Source: Pseudomonadota bacterium (GTDB lineage: Bacteria > Chloroflexota > UBA6077 > JAJPHF01). From it: a stretch of 64,000 nucleotides of DNA. A program made the translations under genes and the position numbers. This document shows, one piece after another, positions 8,377-16,940 of the stretch. The stretch spans positions 1 through 64,000 of the forward strand of contig JAJPHF010000113.1 of NCBI GenBank assembly GCA_021325365.1, in the 5' to 3' direction. Within the stretch, counting starts at the first letter, position 1; every line of letters starts with the position of its first letter. The notes under the pieces were generated by a model, which did no database searches, was not told where the DNA came from, and saw nothing but the letters and a program-made list of their open reading frames with translations.

Positions 8377-9090
8377 ATGACGCTGGACGCAACGTCCGCA
8401 CCCGCCACGGCGCTCCTCATCGCCGCCCATCCGGACGACCCGGAATTTGGCGCTGGCGGCACCGTCGCGCTCTGGGCGCGCGCCGGCTGGCGCGTCGTCT
8501 ACGTGCTGTGTACGCGTGGCGAGCAGGGCACCCACGACCCGCACGCCGATCTCGCCGACGTGGCGCGCGTCCGCCAGGCGGAGCAGCGGGCGGCAGCGCG
8601 CGTCCTCGGCGTGTCGGAGGTGGTCTTCCTGCACTACCCGGACGGCCTGCTGGAACCCACCCTGGCGCTGCGCCGGGACCTGACGCGCGAAGTGCGCCGC
8701 TGGCGCCCACTGCGCGTCATCTGCCAGTCGCCCCTGCGGGTGCTTGCGGCCAACGCCCTACGCCGCCACCACCCCGACCACATGGCCGCGGGCGCGGCGG
8801 CGCTGGCGGCGGTCTACCCGTCGGCGTCAAGCCCACACCTGTTTCCCGAGCTACTGCGCGAGGGCCTGGAACCCTGGATCGCGCCCGAGATCTACGTCAC
8901 CGAGAGCGGCGACCCGGACGTCATCGTGGACATCAGCGAGACGCTGGACACGAAGATCGCCGCGCTCCAGGCGCACGCCAGCCAGATGCGGCCCGGCGTC
9001 GAGGCGGCCGTGCGGGAACGGGCTCGCGCGCTCGGGGCGCTCCACGGGCTGGGTGCCGCCGAAGGCTTCCAGCTCATCCGGCAAGACTGA
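8377..9090 (+). CDS. PIG-L/LmbE family deacetylase
   Basis: A 237-residue cytosolic metal-dependent N-deacetylase of the GlcNAc-PI de-N-acetylase family. The zinc-site motif AHPDDPEFGAGG (AHPDDxE) lies near residue 18, and the second metal ligand region RRHHPDHMAAG (HxxH) lies near residue 130. Members deacetylate GlcNAc conjugates such as mycothiol or bacillithiol precursors and glycolipids; no companion thiol-pathway gene is nearby, so the substrate is open. The ATG at 8377 is preferred to the GTG at 8341 because the first strand follows directly, although the ribosome binding site is weak. Confidence 0.85.
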   Translation: MTLDATSAPATALLIAAHPDDPEFGAGGTVALWARAGWRVVYVLCTRGEQGTHDPHADLADVARVRQAEQRAAARVLGVSEVVFLHYPDGLLEPTLALRRDLTREVRRWRPLRVICQSPLRVLAANALRRHHPDHMAAGAAALAAVYPSASSPHLFPELLREGLEPWIAPEIYVTESGDPDVIVDISETLDTKIAALQAHASQMRPGVEAAVRERARALGALHGLGAAEGFQLIRQD

Positions 9091-9157
9091 GGCATCACGG
9101 CGAACACACGCGTTGCGGCGACGCCGAGCGCGTGCGCGGCAGTCAGGGATCCCACCA

Positions 9158-10183
9158 CTAGCGCGCCCTCACCTCCCGCGCCAGGGCCAGCACGCTCTCC
9201 CACGTCGTCTCGTCCATCGGAATACCGGACGCTAGCCGCTCGGCTCGTAGCCGGAGGGCGCGCTCGCCCGGCACCCGTATGGCCTCGCCGCTCGGCGCCC
9301 GCCGCGACGCCCGGACGCGCGCCAGGTAGGCGCTCGTTTGCTCTCGGATGGCCGCCGCGTCGCCGAGGGCGGCCGGATCGAGAACGACGAACAGATCGCC
9401 CTTCGTCGTCGGGTCCGTGGGCGAGATCGTGCCGATCACGTCCGGTCCGGAGGCGGCCCGGACGAGGGCGCCGGCGAGGATCGCCAAGCACAAGCCGAGG
9501 CCGTAGCCTTTGGCCCCGCCAAACGGCCGCAGCGAGCCCGCCAGTGCCTGCTCGGCGTCCGTGGTCGGCTCGCCCGCCGCGTCCACCGCCCAGGTGGGCG
9601 GGATCGGCTCGCCTCGCTGGCGGGCGCCGAAGATGCGCCCGAACGTGCCCTCGCTCGTCGCCATGTCCAGCAGGAAGGGCTCGTCCGCCGTCGGAATGGC
9701 GATCGCCAGCGGGTTCGTGCCGTATAGCCGGTCGATGCCGCCATAGGGATGCACGCCCGCATCGCCCGTCGTGGTGGCGATGGCGACCAATCCCTGGCGT
9801 GCCGCGCGCTCCACGTAGTAGCCGACCAGGCTGATGTGGTTGTTGTTGTACACGCCTACCGCGCCCAGGCCCTGCTCGCGGGCGAGGGCTGCCGCCAGGT
9901 CGACCGCGCGCGTGGCGACGAACGGCCCGAGGCCGAGGTCGCCGTCGAGCAGCACCGCCGCCGGGCGCCGGCTGACGACACGCGGCACCGCCCCCACGCG
10001 GGCGGTGCCGGCCTGGACGCGCCGCACGATCAGCGGAAAGCGGAGCAGCCCGTGCGAGGCGTAGCCGCGCAGGTCGCCCTCGGTGAGCGCGTCGGCCACA
10101 CAGCGTTGCTCTTCGACTGACGCGCCGAGCGCCGCCAGCACGTCGCGCATCAGTGCGCGCTCTGCCTCGGCCGTTACCCGCAT
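9158..10183 (-). CDS. Ldh_2 family malate/L-lactate (2-hydroxyacid) dehydrogenase
   Basis: A 341-residue NAD(P)-dependent oxidoreductase of the MDH/LDH type-2 family, which does not use a Rossmann fold. Seen in sequence are GYASHGLLRFP, the substrate/cofactor region YNNNHISLVGYYVERA, YGTNPLAIAIP and LRPFGGAKGYGLGL. Family members include malate, ureidoglycolate and 2,3-diketogulonate dehydrogenases; the specificity is not readable here. The ATG at 10183 is preceded by GGGAGG at 8-9 bases, which settles the start although the frame stays open far upstream. It converges with the PIG-L gene. Confidence 0.85.
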   Translation of the reverse strand: MRVTAEAERALMRDVLAALGASVEEQRCVADALTEGDLRGYASHGLLRFPLIVRRVQAGTARVGAVPRVVSRRPAAVLLDGDLGLGPFVATRAVDLAAALAREQGLGAVGVYNNNHISLVGYYVERAARQGLVAIATTTGDAGVHPYGGIDRLYGTNPLAIAIPTADEPFLLDMATSEGTFGRIFGARQRGEPIPPTWAVDAAGEPTTDAEQALAGSLRPFGGAKGYGLGLCLAILAGALVRAASGPDVIGTISPTDPTTKGDLFVVLDPAALGDAAAIREQTSAYLARVRASRRAPSGEAIRVPGERALRLRAERLASGIPMDETTWESVLALAREVRAR

Positions 10184-10307
10184 TTGCGGCCTCCCTGCCT
10201 CTGTCGATTCTACCGCCCGCGCCTCTTGGCAGGCGCCGCCCGGACGCGCGGGCGCTCGCGCACCGAGCCGCGGCGCCGGGCTGGCTTGCCGCCAAGGCCA
10301 GGCAATG

Positions 10308-10323
10308 AGTAACCTTAAGTAAC
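10308..10323. repeat. Direct repeat AGTAAC with 10-bp phase before an MFS gene
   Basis: AGTAAC occurs at 10308-10313 and 10318-10323, one helical turn apart and ending 7 bases before the exporter start codon. It could be a regulator half-site pair; no partner regulator gene is adjacent. Confidence 0.25.
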
Positions 10324-10330
10324 TCGGTCC

Positions 10331-11782
10331 GTGATTGGATACCCCTTGCTCTCGTCCCTGCCTCGCACTGACCCAACCGCTCGTCGCTATCCGTGGTACG
10401 TGCTGGCCGCCGTCTGCGTCGGCATGCTCACCGTGTCGCTGGACACCGGCGCGCTCAACGCGGCCTATCCCAGCCTGGCCGACGCCTTCGGCGTCCCGGT
10501 TGCCGTGATTAGCTGGGTCGGCATCGCCTACATGATCACCACGGTGTCGTCGCTCGCGATCTACGGCCGCTGGGCCGACATGGTCGGCCGCAAGCGGGTG
10601 TTCCTCCTGGGCTACGGGGTATTCATCGCCGGCTCCCTGCTGGCCGCGCTGGCGCAGAACTTCATCTGGCTGCTCGCCGCCCGCGTGGTCGTCGGCTCGG
10701 GCGCGGCCATGCTGATCGCCAACTCCGTGGCGATCATCGGCGCCGACTTCCCGGCCAACCGGCGCGGCACGGCGATTGGCGCGATGGAGACGAGCGTCGC
10801 CGCCGCCCTGGCGCTGGGGCCGATCGTCGGCGGCGTACTGGTCGATCACCTGAGCTGGCGCGCGATCTTCTTTGTGAACTGGCCGAGCGGGCTGGTCGGG
10901 CTCGCGCTCGGCGCGATGATCCTGCGGGACGGCGAGCGTGCCCCGAAGCGCGAGACCTTCGACTTCCTTGGGGCGGCGCTGTTCGTGGCGGGCATGGCCA
11001 GCTTCCTGATCGCCCTCACCGCCGGCTCCACGCTTGGTTGGGACGCTCCGATCGTCACGGTTGGGCTCGCCCTGGCGCTGGTGCTGCTGCCGCTCTTTCT
11101 GGCCGTGGAGCAGCGCGTGCCCCAGCCGATGCTGCCCCTCACGCTGTTTCGGAGCCGCGTGTTCGCCGCCGCGAACGCAGCCAAGATGTGCGGCTACTTC
11201 GCGATGATGGCGACGCTGTTCACCCTGCCGTTCTACCTGGAGCGCGCGCTCGGCTTCACCCCAGCCCAGATCGGCGTCGGCCTGACGCCGATCCCGATCG
11301 CGCTCTCGGCCGCCTCGCTGATCATGGGGCCGCTCTCCGACCGTATCGGCTCGCAGATCATCGCGCCGGCGGGGCTCGCGGTGTGCGCAGTCGGCTGCGT
11401 GCTACTGACCCAGGTGACGCCCGCGACCGGCTATCCCGCGGTCTTCGTCGGCGTGCTGGTGCTGACGTTCGGCATGGGCAGCTTCATCTCGCCCAACGAC
11501 AGCGCCATCGTCAGTGCCGCGCCGTCGGATAAGCTGGGGGTAGCGGGGGGCATCCTGGCGATGATGCGAAACCTTGGGATGATCCTGGGCCTGGCCGCTG
11601 CCGGGACTGTGCTCAGCGCGCGGGTGGCGGCGTACCAGGCGGATGGGCTAGACGCGAGCGGCGCGTTTGTCGGCGCGTATCACGATTTCTACCTGATCAC
11701 GGCCGCCGTCGTGGTGGTCGGAGTCGTCGCCTCCCTGGTGCGGGGCCGCACGCTACCCGCGTCGGGCGAGCGGCCGGGTTAG
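10331..11782 (+). CDS. MFS transporter, DHA2 (EmrB/QacA-like) exporter
   Basis: A 483-residue inner-membrane proton antiporter with about 14 hydrophobic segments, as expected for the DHA2 drug/proton family. The N-terminal helix carries VSLDTGALNAAYPSL (motif D1-like), the loop 2-3 motif A reads GRWADMVGRKR, and the motif C region is ALALGPIVGGVLVDH. Likely cargo is drugs or small organic molecules. The GTG start has no Shine-Dalgarno, so the true start may be different by some residues. The next gene starts 56 bases after the stop. Confidence 0.85.
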   Translation: MIGYPLLSSLPRTDPTARRYPWYVLAAVCVGMLTVSLDTGALNAAYPSLADAFGVPVAVISWVGIAYMITTVSSLAIYGRWADMVGRKRVFLLGYGVFIAGSLLAALAQNFIWLLAARVVVGSGAAMLIANSVAIIGADFPANRRGTAIGAMETSVAAALALGPIVGGVLVDHLSWRAIFFVNWPSGLVGLALGAMILRDGERAPKRETFDFLGAALFVAGMASFLIALTAGSTLGWDAPIVTVGLALALVLLPLFLAVEQRVPQPMLPLTLFRSRVFAAANAAKMCGYFAMMATLFTLPFYLERALGFTPAQIGVGLTPIPIALSAASLIMGPLSDRIGSQIIAPAGLAVCAVGCVLLTQVTPATGYPAVFVGVLVLTFGMGSFISPNDSAIVSAAPSDKLGVAGGILAMMRNLGMILGLAAAGTVLSARVAAYQADGLDASGAFVGAYHDFYLITAAVVVVGVVASLVRGRTLPASGERPG

Positions 11783-11838
11783 GTGAGCCGAGGCGCGGCG
11801 ACCTGGGGCACGGTGGCCCCGGCGCGCGGCGAGGGACC

Positions 11839-12675
11839 GTGAACGACGACGATGCGCGCGTCGCGCTGTTCCGCGAGCATCCCCCGGGCTGGTGGGGCTG
11901 GCCGTGGCGCCTGCCGCGGCCGCTGACCGTCCCCGAGCTGATCGCGGCCGGGAGCCTGGACGCCCCGCTGGCGGCGCTGCTGTGGGTAGCCCTGGAGCGC
12001 CGCGCCTCGGTGATCGTGGCGGCGGGGCCGAACGGCGCCGGCAAGACGGTGACGCTGAGCGCGCTGCTGGAGTTCCTGCCCCCGGCTGTGCGCCGCATCC
12101 ACCTCCAGGGCATGGCCGAGGACTTCGGGTTCGTCGCGGACGTGGACCCGACGACGACCTACCTGCTCGCCAACGAGATCAGCGATCACCTGCCGATCTA
12201 CCTCTGGGGTCGACGCGCCCAACGCGCGTTCGAGCTGCTGCGGGAGGGGTTCGCGCTGGGCGCGACGCTCCACGCCGCCAGCGTCGCGGCGACGCTATCC
12301 TTCCTGGCGGCGCGGCCGCTGGCTATCCCCTCGGAGCTACTCGCCGCCGTGACGCTGATTTTGGTCCTGGCGGTCACGCGGCGGGGCGGCGAGCTGCGTC
12401 GCCGGGTCGCCGGCGTGTACTTGCTCGACCAGGACGTGGGCGGCGTCCGAGCGGAGCTGCTGGCGCGCTGGGACGCGGCGACGGATACACACCGGTTGCG
12501 GTTGGAGCGGCCGGCGTCCGCGCTCGCCGCGCGCTTAGGCATGGTTGACGAGCAGCTGTTGGCCACCCACGCCGCCCGCGCGGCCTGGCTGCGGGAGCGC
12601 GTCGCCGCGGGCGAGATCGGCCCGGCGGCGTTTCGGGCCGCCCTCGCCGCCTACTGGGCGGCGGGGCAGCCTTGA
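11839..12675 (+). CDS. Type II/IV secretion ATPase-like protein (divergent GspE/VirB11 family)
   Basis: A 278-residue soluble P-loop protein. Walker A is AAGPNGAGKTVTLSALL (about residues 60-76). A Walker-B/Asp-box-like stretch TTYLLANEISDHLPIYLWG (about 110-128) and a GATLHAASVAATLSFL His box (about 145-160) follow the order in secretion-superfamily ATPases, where the family reads GEIRD and TLHA. The usual N-terminal domain and Cys tetrad are missing, so this is a short, divergent form. It lies 79 bases upstream of an AAA+ gene and a VWA gene, suggesting a shared machine rather than a classical pilus or secretion operon, since no pilin or membrane platform gene is present. Confidence 0.7.
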   Translation: MNDDDARVALFREHPPGWWGWPWRLPRPLTVPELIAAGSLDAPLAALLWVALERRASVIVAAGPNGAGKTVTLSALLEFLPPAVRRIHLQGMAEDFGFVADVDPTTTYLLANEISDHLPIYLWGRRAQRAFELLREGFALGATLHAASVAATLSFLAARPLAIPSELLAAVTLILVLAVTRRGGELRRRVAGVYLLDQDVGGVRAELLARWDAATDTHRLRLERPASALAARLGMVDEQLLATHAARAAWLRERVAAGEIGPAAFRAALAAYWAAGQP

Positions 12676-12754
12676 CTTTTCCGTCCGCCCGGTGCGTATA
12701 GTAGGGAGTCCCCGCGCCTGCCGCCGAAGCCCAGGCGCGCGAGCAGGAGGAACG

Positions 12755-14149
12755 ATGGCCAAGCCGCGCACGATCGGCGAGCTGCGTCAGAGTGAGTATC
12801 AGGTGGTCTCCGTGAAGGAGGAGATGCGCCGCAACCTCGCGCGCAAGATCCGCGCGGGCGAGGAGTTGTTCCCCGGCATCGTCGGCTACGAGGACACGGT
12901 CATACCGCAGCTCGAGAATGCCGTGATGTCCGGCCAGGACGTCATCTTCCTGGGCGAACGCGGCCAGGCAAAGACCCGCCTGGCGCGGGCGCTCGTGAAC
13001 CTGCTCGACGAGGAGACGCCCGTCATCGCGGGCTGCGACGTGAACGACAACCCCTACGCGCCGATCTGTCAGGAGTGCCGCGCGAAGGTGGCCGAGCACG
13101 ACGACCTGACGGAGATCGCCTGGCTGCCACGCGACCGCCGCTACGGCGAGAAGCTGGCGACGCCCGACATCACCATCGCCGACCTGATCGGCGAGGTGGA
13201 CCCCATCAAGGTGGCCGAGGGTCGTTACCTGTCGGACGAGCTGACGATCCACTACGGGCTGCTGCCACGGACCAATCGCGGCATCTTCTGCTTGAACGAG
13301 CTGCCCGACCTCGCCGAGCGCATTCAGGTCGGCCTCCTAAACATCATGGAAGAGCGCGACGTGCAGATCCGCGGCTACAAGGTGCGCCTGCCGCTCGATC
13401 TCTTCATCGTGGCTAGCGCGAACCCCGAGGACTACACGAATCGCGGGCGCATCATCACACCGCTGAAGGACCGCTTCGGCTCCGAGATTCGCACGCATTA
13501 TCCTAAGACGCTCGAACACGAGATATCGATCATGGAGCAGGAGCGCTTCCCGTTCCCGGCCGATGGCCACGAAATCGGGGTGCCCTTCTACATGACCGAG
13601 GTGATCGCCGAGCTGACGCACCTGGCGCGCAAGAGCCCGGATATCAGCCAGCGGTCGGGTGTCAGCGTGCGCGTCTCCATCTGCAACTACGAGAACCTCT
13701 TGTCCAGCGCCATGCGCCGCGCGATCCGCCTGGGCGAGCGCGAGGTCTGTCCGCGGGTCAGCGACCTGCCGGCCGTCGTCGCCTCGACGCTGGGCAAGGT
13801 CGAGCTAGAGGCCGTGGGCGACGCCAAGGAGGACAAGCTCGTCGAGCGGCTCATCCAGGGCGCCATCGTCAACACCTTCAACCGTTACTTCGTGGTCCAG
13901 GAGTTCGAGGAGATGGTCCGCGCCTTCGACAACGGCTTGACCGTCGAGACCTCGGACAATCTGGCGTCGATGGACTACGCGCTGCAGGCCGCGCAGATGC
14001 CGGGCCTGAAGGACGCCATCGCCAAGCTCGGGGCGGGCGGCAACCCGGCCACGATCGCGTCGGCCCTCGAGTTCATCCTCGAGGGCCTCCACCTCAACCG
14101 CCGGCTGAACAAGGACCGCTCCGAGGGCCGCGTGCGGTATCGCCGCTAA
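12755..14149 (+). CDS. MoxR/ChlI-like AAA+ ATPase
   Basis: A 464-residue cytosolic AAA+ ATPase of the helix-2-insert clade (MoxR, magnesium chelatase I). Motifs are FPGIVGYEDTVIPQLENAV at the start, Walker A FLGERGQAKTRLARAL, Walker B GIFCLNELPDL, sensor 1 FIVASANPEDYTNRG and an arginine-rich ITPLKDRFGSEIRTHYP. A Cys-rich insert (CDVN...CQEC) follows Walker A. Such ATPases act with VWA proteins as chaperones or metal-insertion machines. The ATG has AGGAGG at 3-4 bases. The partner VWA gene follows after a 134-base gap filled by a heptad repeat element. Confidence 0.85.
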   Translation: MAKPRTIGELRQSEYQVVSVKEEMRRNLARKIRAGEELFPGIVGYEDTVIPQLENAVMSGQDVIFLGERGQAKTRLARALVNLLDEETPVIAGCDVNDNPYAPICQECRAKVAEHDDLTEIAWLPRDRRYGEKLATPDITIADLIGEVDPIKVAEGRYLSDELTIHYGLLPRTNRGIFCLNELPDLAERIQVGLLNIMEERDVQIRGYKVRLPLDLFIVASANPEDYTNRGRIITPLKDRFGSEIRTHYPKTLEHEISIMEQERFPFPADGHEIGVPFYMTEVIAELTHLARKSPDISQRSGVSVRVSICNYENLLSSAMRRAIRLGEREVCPRVSDLPAVVASTLGKVELEAVGDAKEDKLVERLIQGAIVNTFNRYFVVQEFEEMVRAFDNGLTVETSDNLASMDYALQAAQMPGLKDAIAKLGAGGNPATIASALEFILEGLHLNRRLNKDRSEGRVRYRR

Positions 14150-14156
14150 CGAGCGA

Positions 14157-14280
14157 TCAGCGCTCAGCCGTCAGCCATGAATGGATTGCCGATTGGTCGA
14201 TTGCGTCGTCCTTCTGTAACAGCCGACCACCGACGGTCTGAGCTGGCTGAGAGCTGAAAGCTGAGAGCTGAAAGCTGAGA
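14157..14280. repeat. Inverted heptad-array element between AAA+ and VWA genes
   Basis: Three units TCAGCNN at 14157-14177 face five units GCTGANN (alternating GCTGAGA and GCTGAAA) at 14246-14280, separated by about 68 bases. Because GCTGA is the reverse complement of TCAGC, the two arrays are inverted and could pair. The right array runs to 4 bases before the VWA start codon and supplies the only purine-rich stretch in the ribosome-binding position. A similar element lies at 53131-53193. Confidence 0.75.
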
Positions 14281-14283
14281 GAC

Positions 14284-16515
14284 ATGCGTTACTATCGCTA
14301 CTCGCGTTGGGACGGCACACAGCAGATCGAGCCGTTCGACCCGGAGGAGCTGCTGGAGCAGCTCTCGGACGATCTGCTGGCCGACGGCGACCTGCGCAGC
14401 GGGCTGCAGCGGCTGATGCAGATGGGCCACCGCAGCCCGTCCGGCGACCGCATGATGGGCCTGCAGCAGCTCCTGGAGCGCCTGCGCCAGCAGCGGCAGC
14501 AGCAGCTCAACCGCTTCCAGCTCAACGACGTGATGAAAGAGATCCAGGAGAAGCTGGACGAGGTGCTGCGCACCGAGCGCGCGGGCATCGACCGGCGGCT
14601 GGCCGAAGCGCGTCAGCGCGCGGAGGGGGGACAGCAGAGCCAGCCGGACCAGGCCGGCGAGCAGGGCGAGCAGGGCCCAGACGGGGACCGGGCGCCGAGC
14701 GGCCAGCAGACCCGGCAAGGGCAGCAGGCGCCGGGCAGTCGAGGGCAACGCGGCCAACGCGGCCAGCAGGGGCAGCAGGGGGGCCAGCGGCAGCCGGGCG
14801 GCCAGGCGCAGGCGGGCAGCGAGGGGCAGCCGGGCGGCGAGCAGGACGGAGGGCTGGACGCCGAGACGCTGCGCCGCATGTTAGAGAACATGGCGGCCAA
14901 GAAGCAGCAGTTCCTCGACGAGCTGCCGAAGGATCTGGGCGGCGCCGTAAAGGCGCTGACAGAGTACGAGTTCATGGACCCCGAGGCCCAGCAGCTGTTC
15001 CAGGAGCTGCTGCAGATGCTGCAGCAGCAGGTCATGCAGTCCTACTTCCAGGGAATGCAGCAGGGCTTGCAGCAGATCACCCCGGAGGACTTGCGCCGCA
15101 CGAACCAGATGCTGCGCGAGCTGAACGAGATGCTGCGCGAGCGGCAAGAGGGCGGCAACCCCGACTTCCAGAACTTCATGGAGAAGTACGGCGAGTTCTT
15201 CCCGCCCGGCATGGAGAACCTGGACGACCTGGTGCAGCACTTGCAGCAGCGGATGGCCGCCATGCAGTCGCTGCTGGACAGCATGACGCCCCAGCAGCGC
15301 CGCGAGCTGCAAGACCTCATGGAGAGCCTGTTCCAGAACCAGGAGATGCAGCAGGAGCTAGACGAGCTGGCGATGAACCTGGAGCAGCTCTATCCGATGG
15401 GCTCCATGCGGCGGCAGTACCCCTTCCAGGGCGACGACTCGCTGTCCTTCATGGAGGCCATGCGGCTCATGCAAGAGCTGCAGGAGATGGACCAGCTCGA
15501 GAAGCAGCTTCAGCGCGCGCGCGATCCCCAGGCGCTCGACCAGATCGACGCCGACCGCGTGCGCGAGCTGCTGGGCGAGGAGGCCGCGCGCTCGCTCGAG
15601 CAGCTCAAGCAGCTCACCAAGATGCTCGAAGAGGCCGGCTACATCGTCAAGAAGGGCAACCGCTGGGAGCTGACGCCGCGCGGCATCCGCCGCATCGGCC
15701 AGAAGGCGCTGCGCGACATCTTCCAGCACCTCAAGCGGGACAACTTTGGCAAGCACGAGAGCCGCTTCCGGGGCACGGGCGGCGAGCGGATGGACGAGAG
15801 CAAGGTCTACGAGTTTGGCGACACGTTCTTGCTCGACCTCCAACGGACGGTGATGAACGGCGTCATGCGGCAGGGGCCGGGCAGCCCGGTCAAGCTGACG
15901 CCCGACGACTTCGAGGTGTACCGCACGGAGCTGATGACGCAGTGCGCCACGGTACTGCTACTCGACATGAGCCGCTCGATGTTCCTGCGCGGCTGCATCA
16001 CGGCCGCCAAGAAGGTCGCCATCGCCCTGAACTCGCTGATCCGCGGGCAGTACCCGCGCGACGCGCTCTACGTCGTGCCGTTCTCCTACTACGCGCGCGA
16101 GATCAAGCCCGAGGAGCTACCGCGCCTGACCTGGAACGAGTGGGGCTACGGCACGAACATGCAGCACGCCTTCATGCTGTCGCGCCAGCTCCTCGCTCGT
16201 CACAAGGGCGGCACCCGCCAGATCATCTTGATCACGGACGGCGAGCCGACGGCCTACTTCGAAGGCGGGCAGATCGAGTTCTCCTACCCGCCGACCTACC
16301 GCACCTTCCAGGAGACGCTGCGCGAGGTGGGCCGCTGCACGCGCGAGAACGTCGTCATCAACACGTTCATGCTGGAGCGCGGCCACTACCTCATCGACTT
16401 CGTCGAGCAGATGACGAAGATCAACCGCGGCCGCGCCTTTTACGCGACGCCCGAGCGCCTCGGCGAGTATATCCTCGTCGATTACGTCGACAACAAACGG
16501 AAGAAGGTCCACTAG
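14284..16515 (+). CDS. Q-rich VWA-domain protein (partner of MoxR-like ATPase)
   Basis: A 743-residue protein in three parts. Residues 1-110 are helical; residues 110-200 are a Gln/Gly/Arg-rich low-complexity stretch of GQQGQQG-like runs; residues 200-520 are strongly helical, Gln- and Met-rich and probably coiled coil. A C-terminal VWA domain follows, with MIDAS VLLLDMSRSMFL (DxSxS), a downstream conserved Thr in GYGTNMQHAF and the Asp of ILITDGEPTAYF. It resembles ChlD/CoxE-type VWA proteins that bind an AAA+ hexamer. It directly follows the MoxR-like gene. The start ATG at 14284 lies right after the heptad array. The long helical middle is unusual and may be a scaffold. Confidence 0.8.
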   Translation: MRYYRYSRWDGTQQIEPFDPEELLEQLSDDLLADGDLRSGLQRLMQMGHRSPSGDRMMGLQQLLERLRQQRQQQLNRFQLNDVMKEIQEKLDEVLRTERAGIDRRLAEARQRAEGGQQSQPDQAGEQGEQGPDGDRAPSGQQTRQGQQAPGSRGQRGQRGQQGQQGGQRQPGGQAQAGSEGQPGGEQDGGLDAETLRRMLENMAAKKQQFLDELPKDLGGAVKALTEYEFMDPEAQQLFQELLQMLQQQVMQSYFQGMQQGLQQITPEDLRRTNQMLRELNEMLRERQEGGNPDFQNFMEKYGEFFPPGMENLDDLVQHLQQRMAAMQSLLDSMTPQQRRELQDLMESLFQNQEMQQELDELAMNLEQLYPMGSMRRQYPFQGDDSLSFMEAMRLMQELQEMDQLEKQLQRARDPQALDQIDADRVRELLGEEAARSLEQLKQLTKMLEEAGYIVKKGNRWELTPRGIRRIGQKALRDIFQHLKRDNFGKHESRFRGTGGERMDESKVYEFGDTFLLDLQRTVMNGVMRQGPGSPVKLTPDDFEVYRTELMTQCATVLLLDMSRSMFLRGCITAAKKVAIALNSLIRGQYPRDALYVVPFSYYAREIKPEELPRLTWNEWGYGTNMQHAFMLSRQLLARHKGGTRQIILITDGEPTAYFEGGQIEFSYPPTYRTFQETLREVGRCTRENVVINTFMLERGHYLIDFVEQMTKINRGRAFYATPERLGEYILVDYVDNKRKKVH

Positions 16516-16940
16516 CCACGCGCGATCGGCGTCGGCCTTCCGAACGCCCTCGCGGCCAACGGGCGGACCGCGCGCCGGTCCGCCCGTTGGCCGCGAGACG
16601 GACCGCGCGCGGGACCAGCAGTTCGCCGGCGGCCGCGCCGGCCTCCCCGTCCGGGCATCCGGTTACGCCCACGCCAGGGAGCGACGTGCGACCGTGAAGG
16701 CGCGGACAAGGGGGCTAGCCCCAGTAAGCAACGGGGGAGCATCCTGGCGAAAGCGGGGGCCGCCCCTCTCCCCACGGCCTCCGCCGGCGCGATATCCTCG
16801 CTATGTCAAGCATCGCGCGGGGGGCGCCCGGCGCGCGCCCCCCGCGCGCTCGCGGCTCCCGGCACGGCACTGACGGTGGCACAGAACCTGCGGGCACGGC
16901 CCGCCGTCTGCAGCAGACGCATATTGAGTGGGAGATGACG
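16516..16940. other. Intergenic region with a large hairpin
   Basis: About 425 bases with no gene. Besides the 22-bp hairpin listed separately, it is GC-rich, with a weak run GATATCCTCGCTATG near 16790-16805. The long frame starting at 16803 joins the surface protein but its first 46 codons lack signal-peptide character, so they are left untranslated. Confidence 0.5.
16549..16597. terminator. Perfect 22-bp hairpin, probable transcription end
   Basis: The arms 16549-16570 and 16576-16597 are exact reverse complements with a 5-base loop (CGCGC). It sits 34 bases after the VWA stop. There is no T-tract, so it may act as a transcript-stabilising or factor-dependent end rather than a classical intrinsic terminator. 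Confidence 0.55.

Noticed and set aside
9158..10849. 563-codon open frame around the Ldh_2 gene
   Set aside because: The first 220 codons lie antisense to the MFS gene and lack family similarity; GGGAGG before the ATG at 10183 gives the real start.
14307..16697. 796-codon plus-strand frame overlapping the VWA gene
   Set aside because: It is a shadow frame rich in Arg/Ala/Pro; the motif-bearing VWA frame explains the region.
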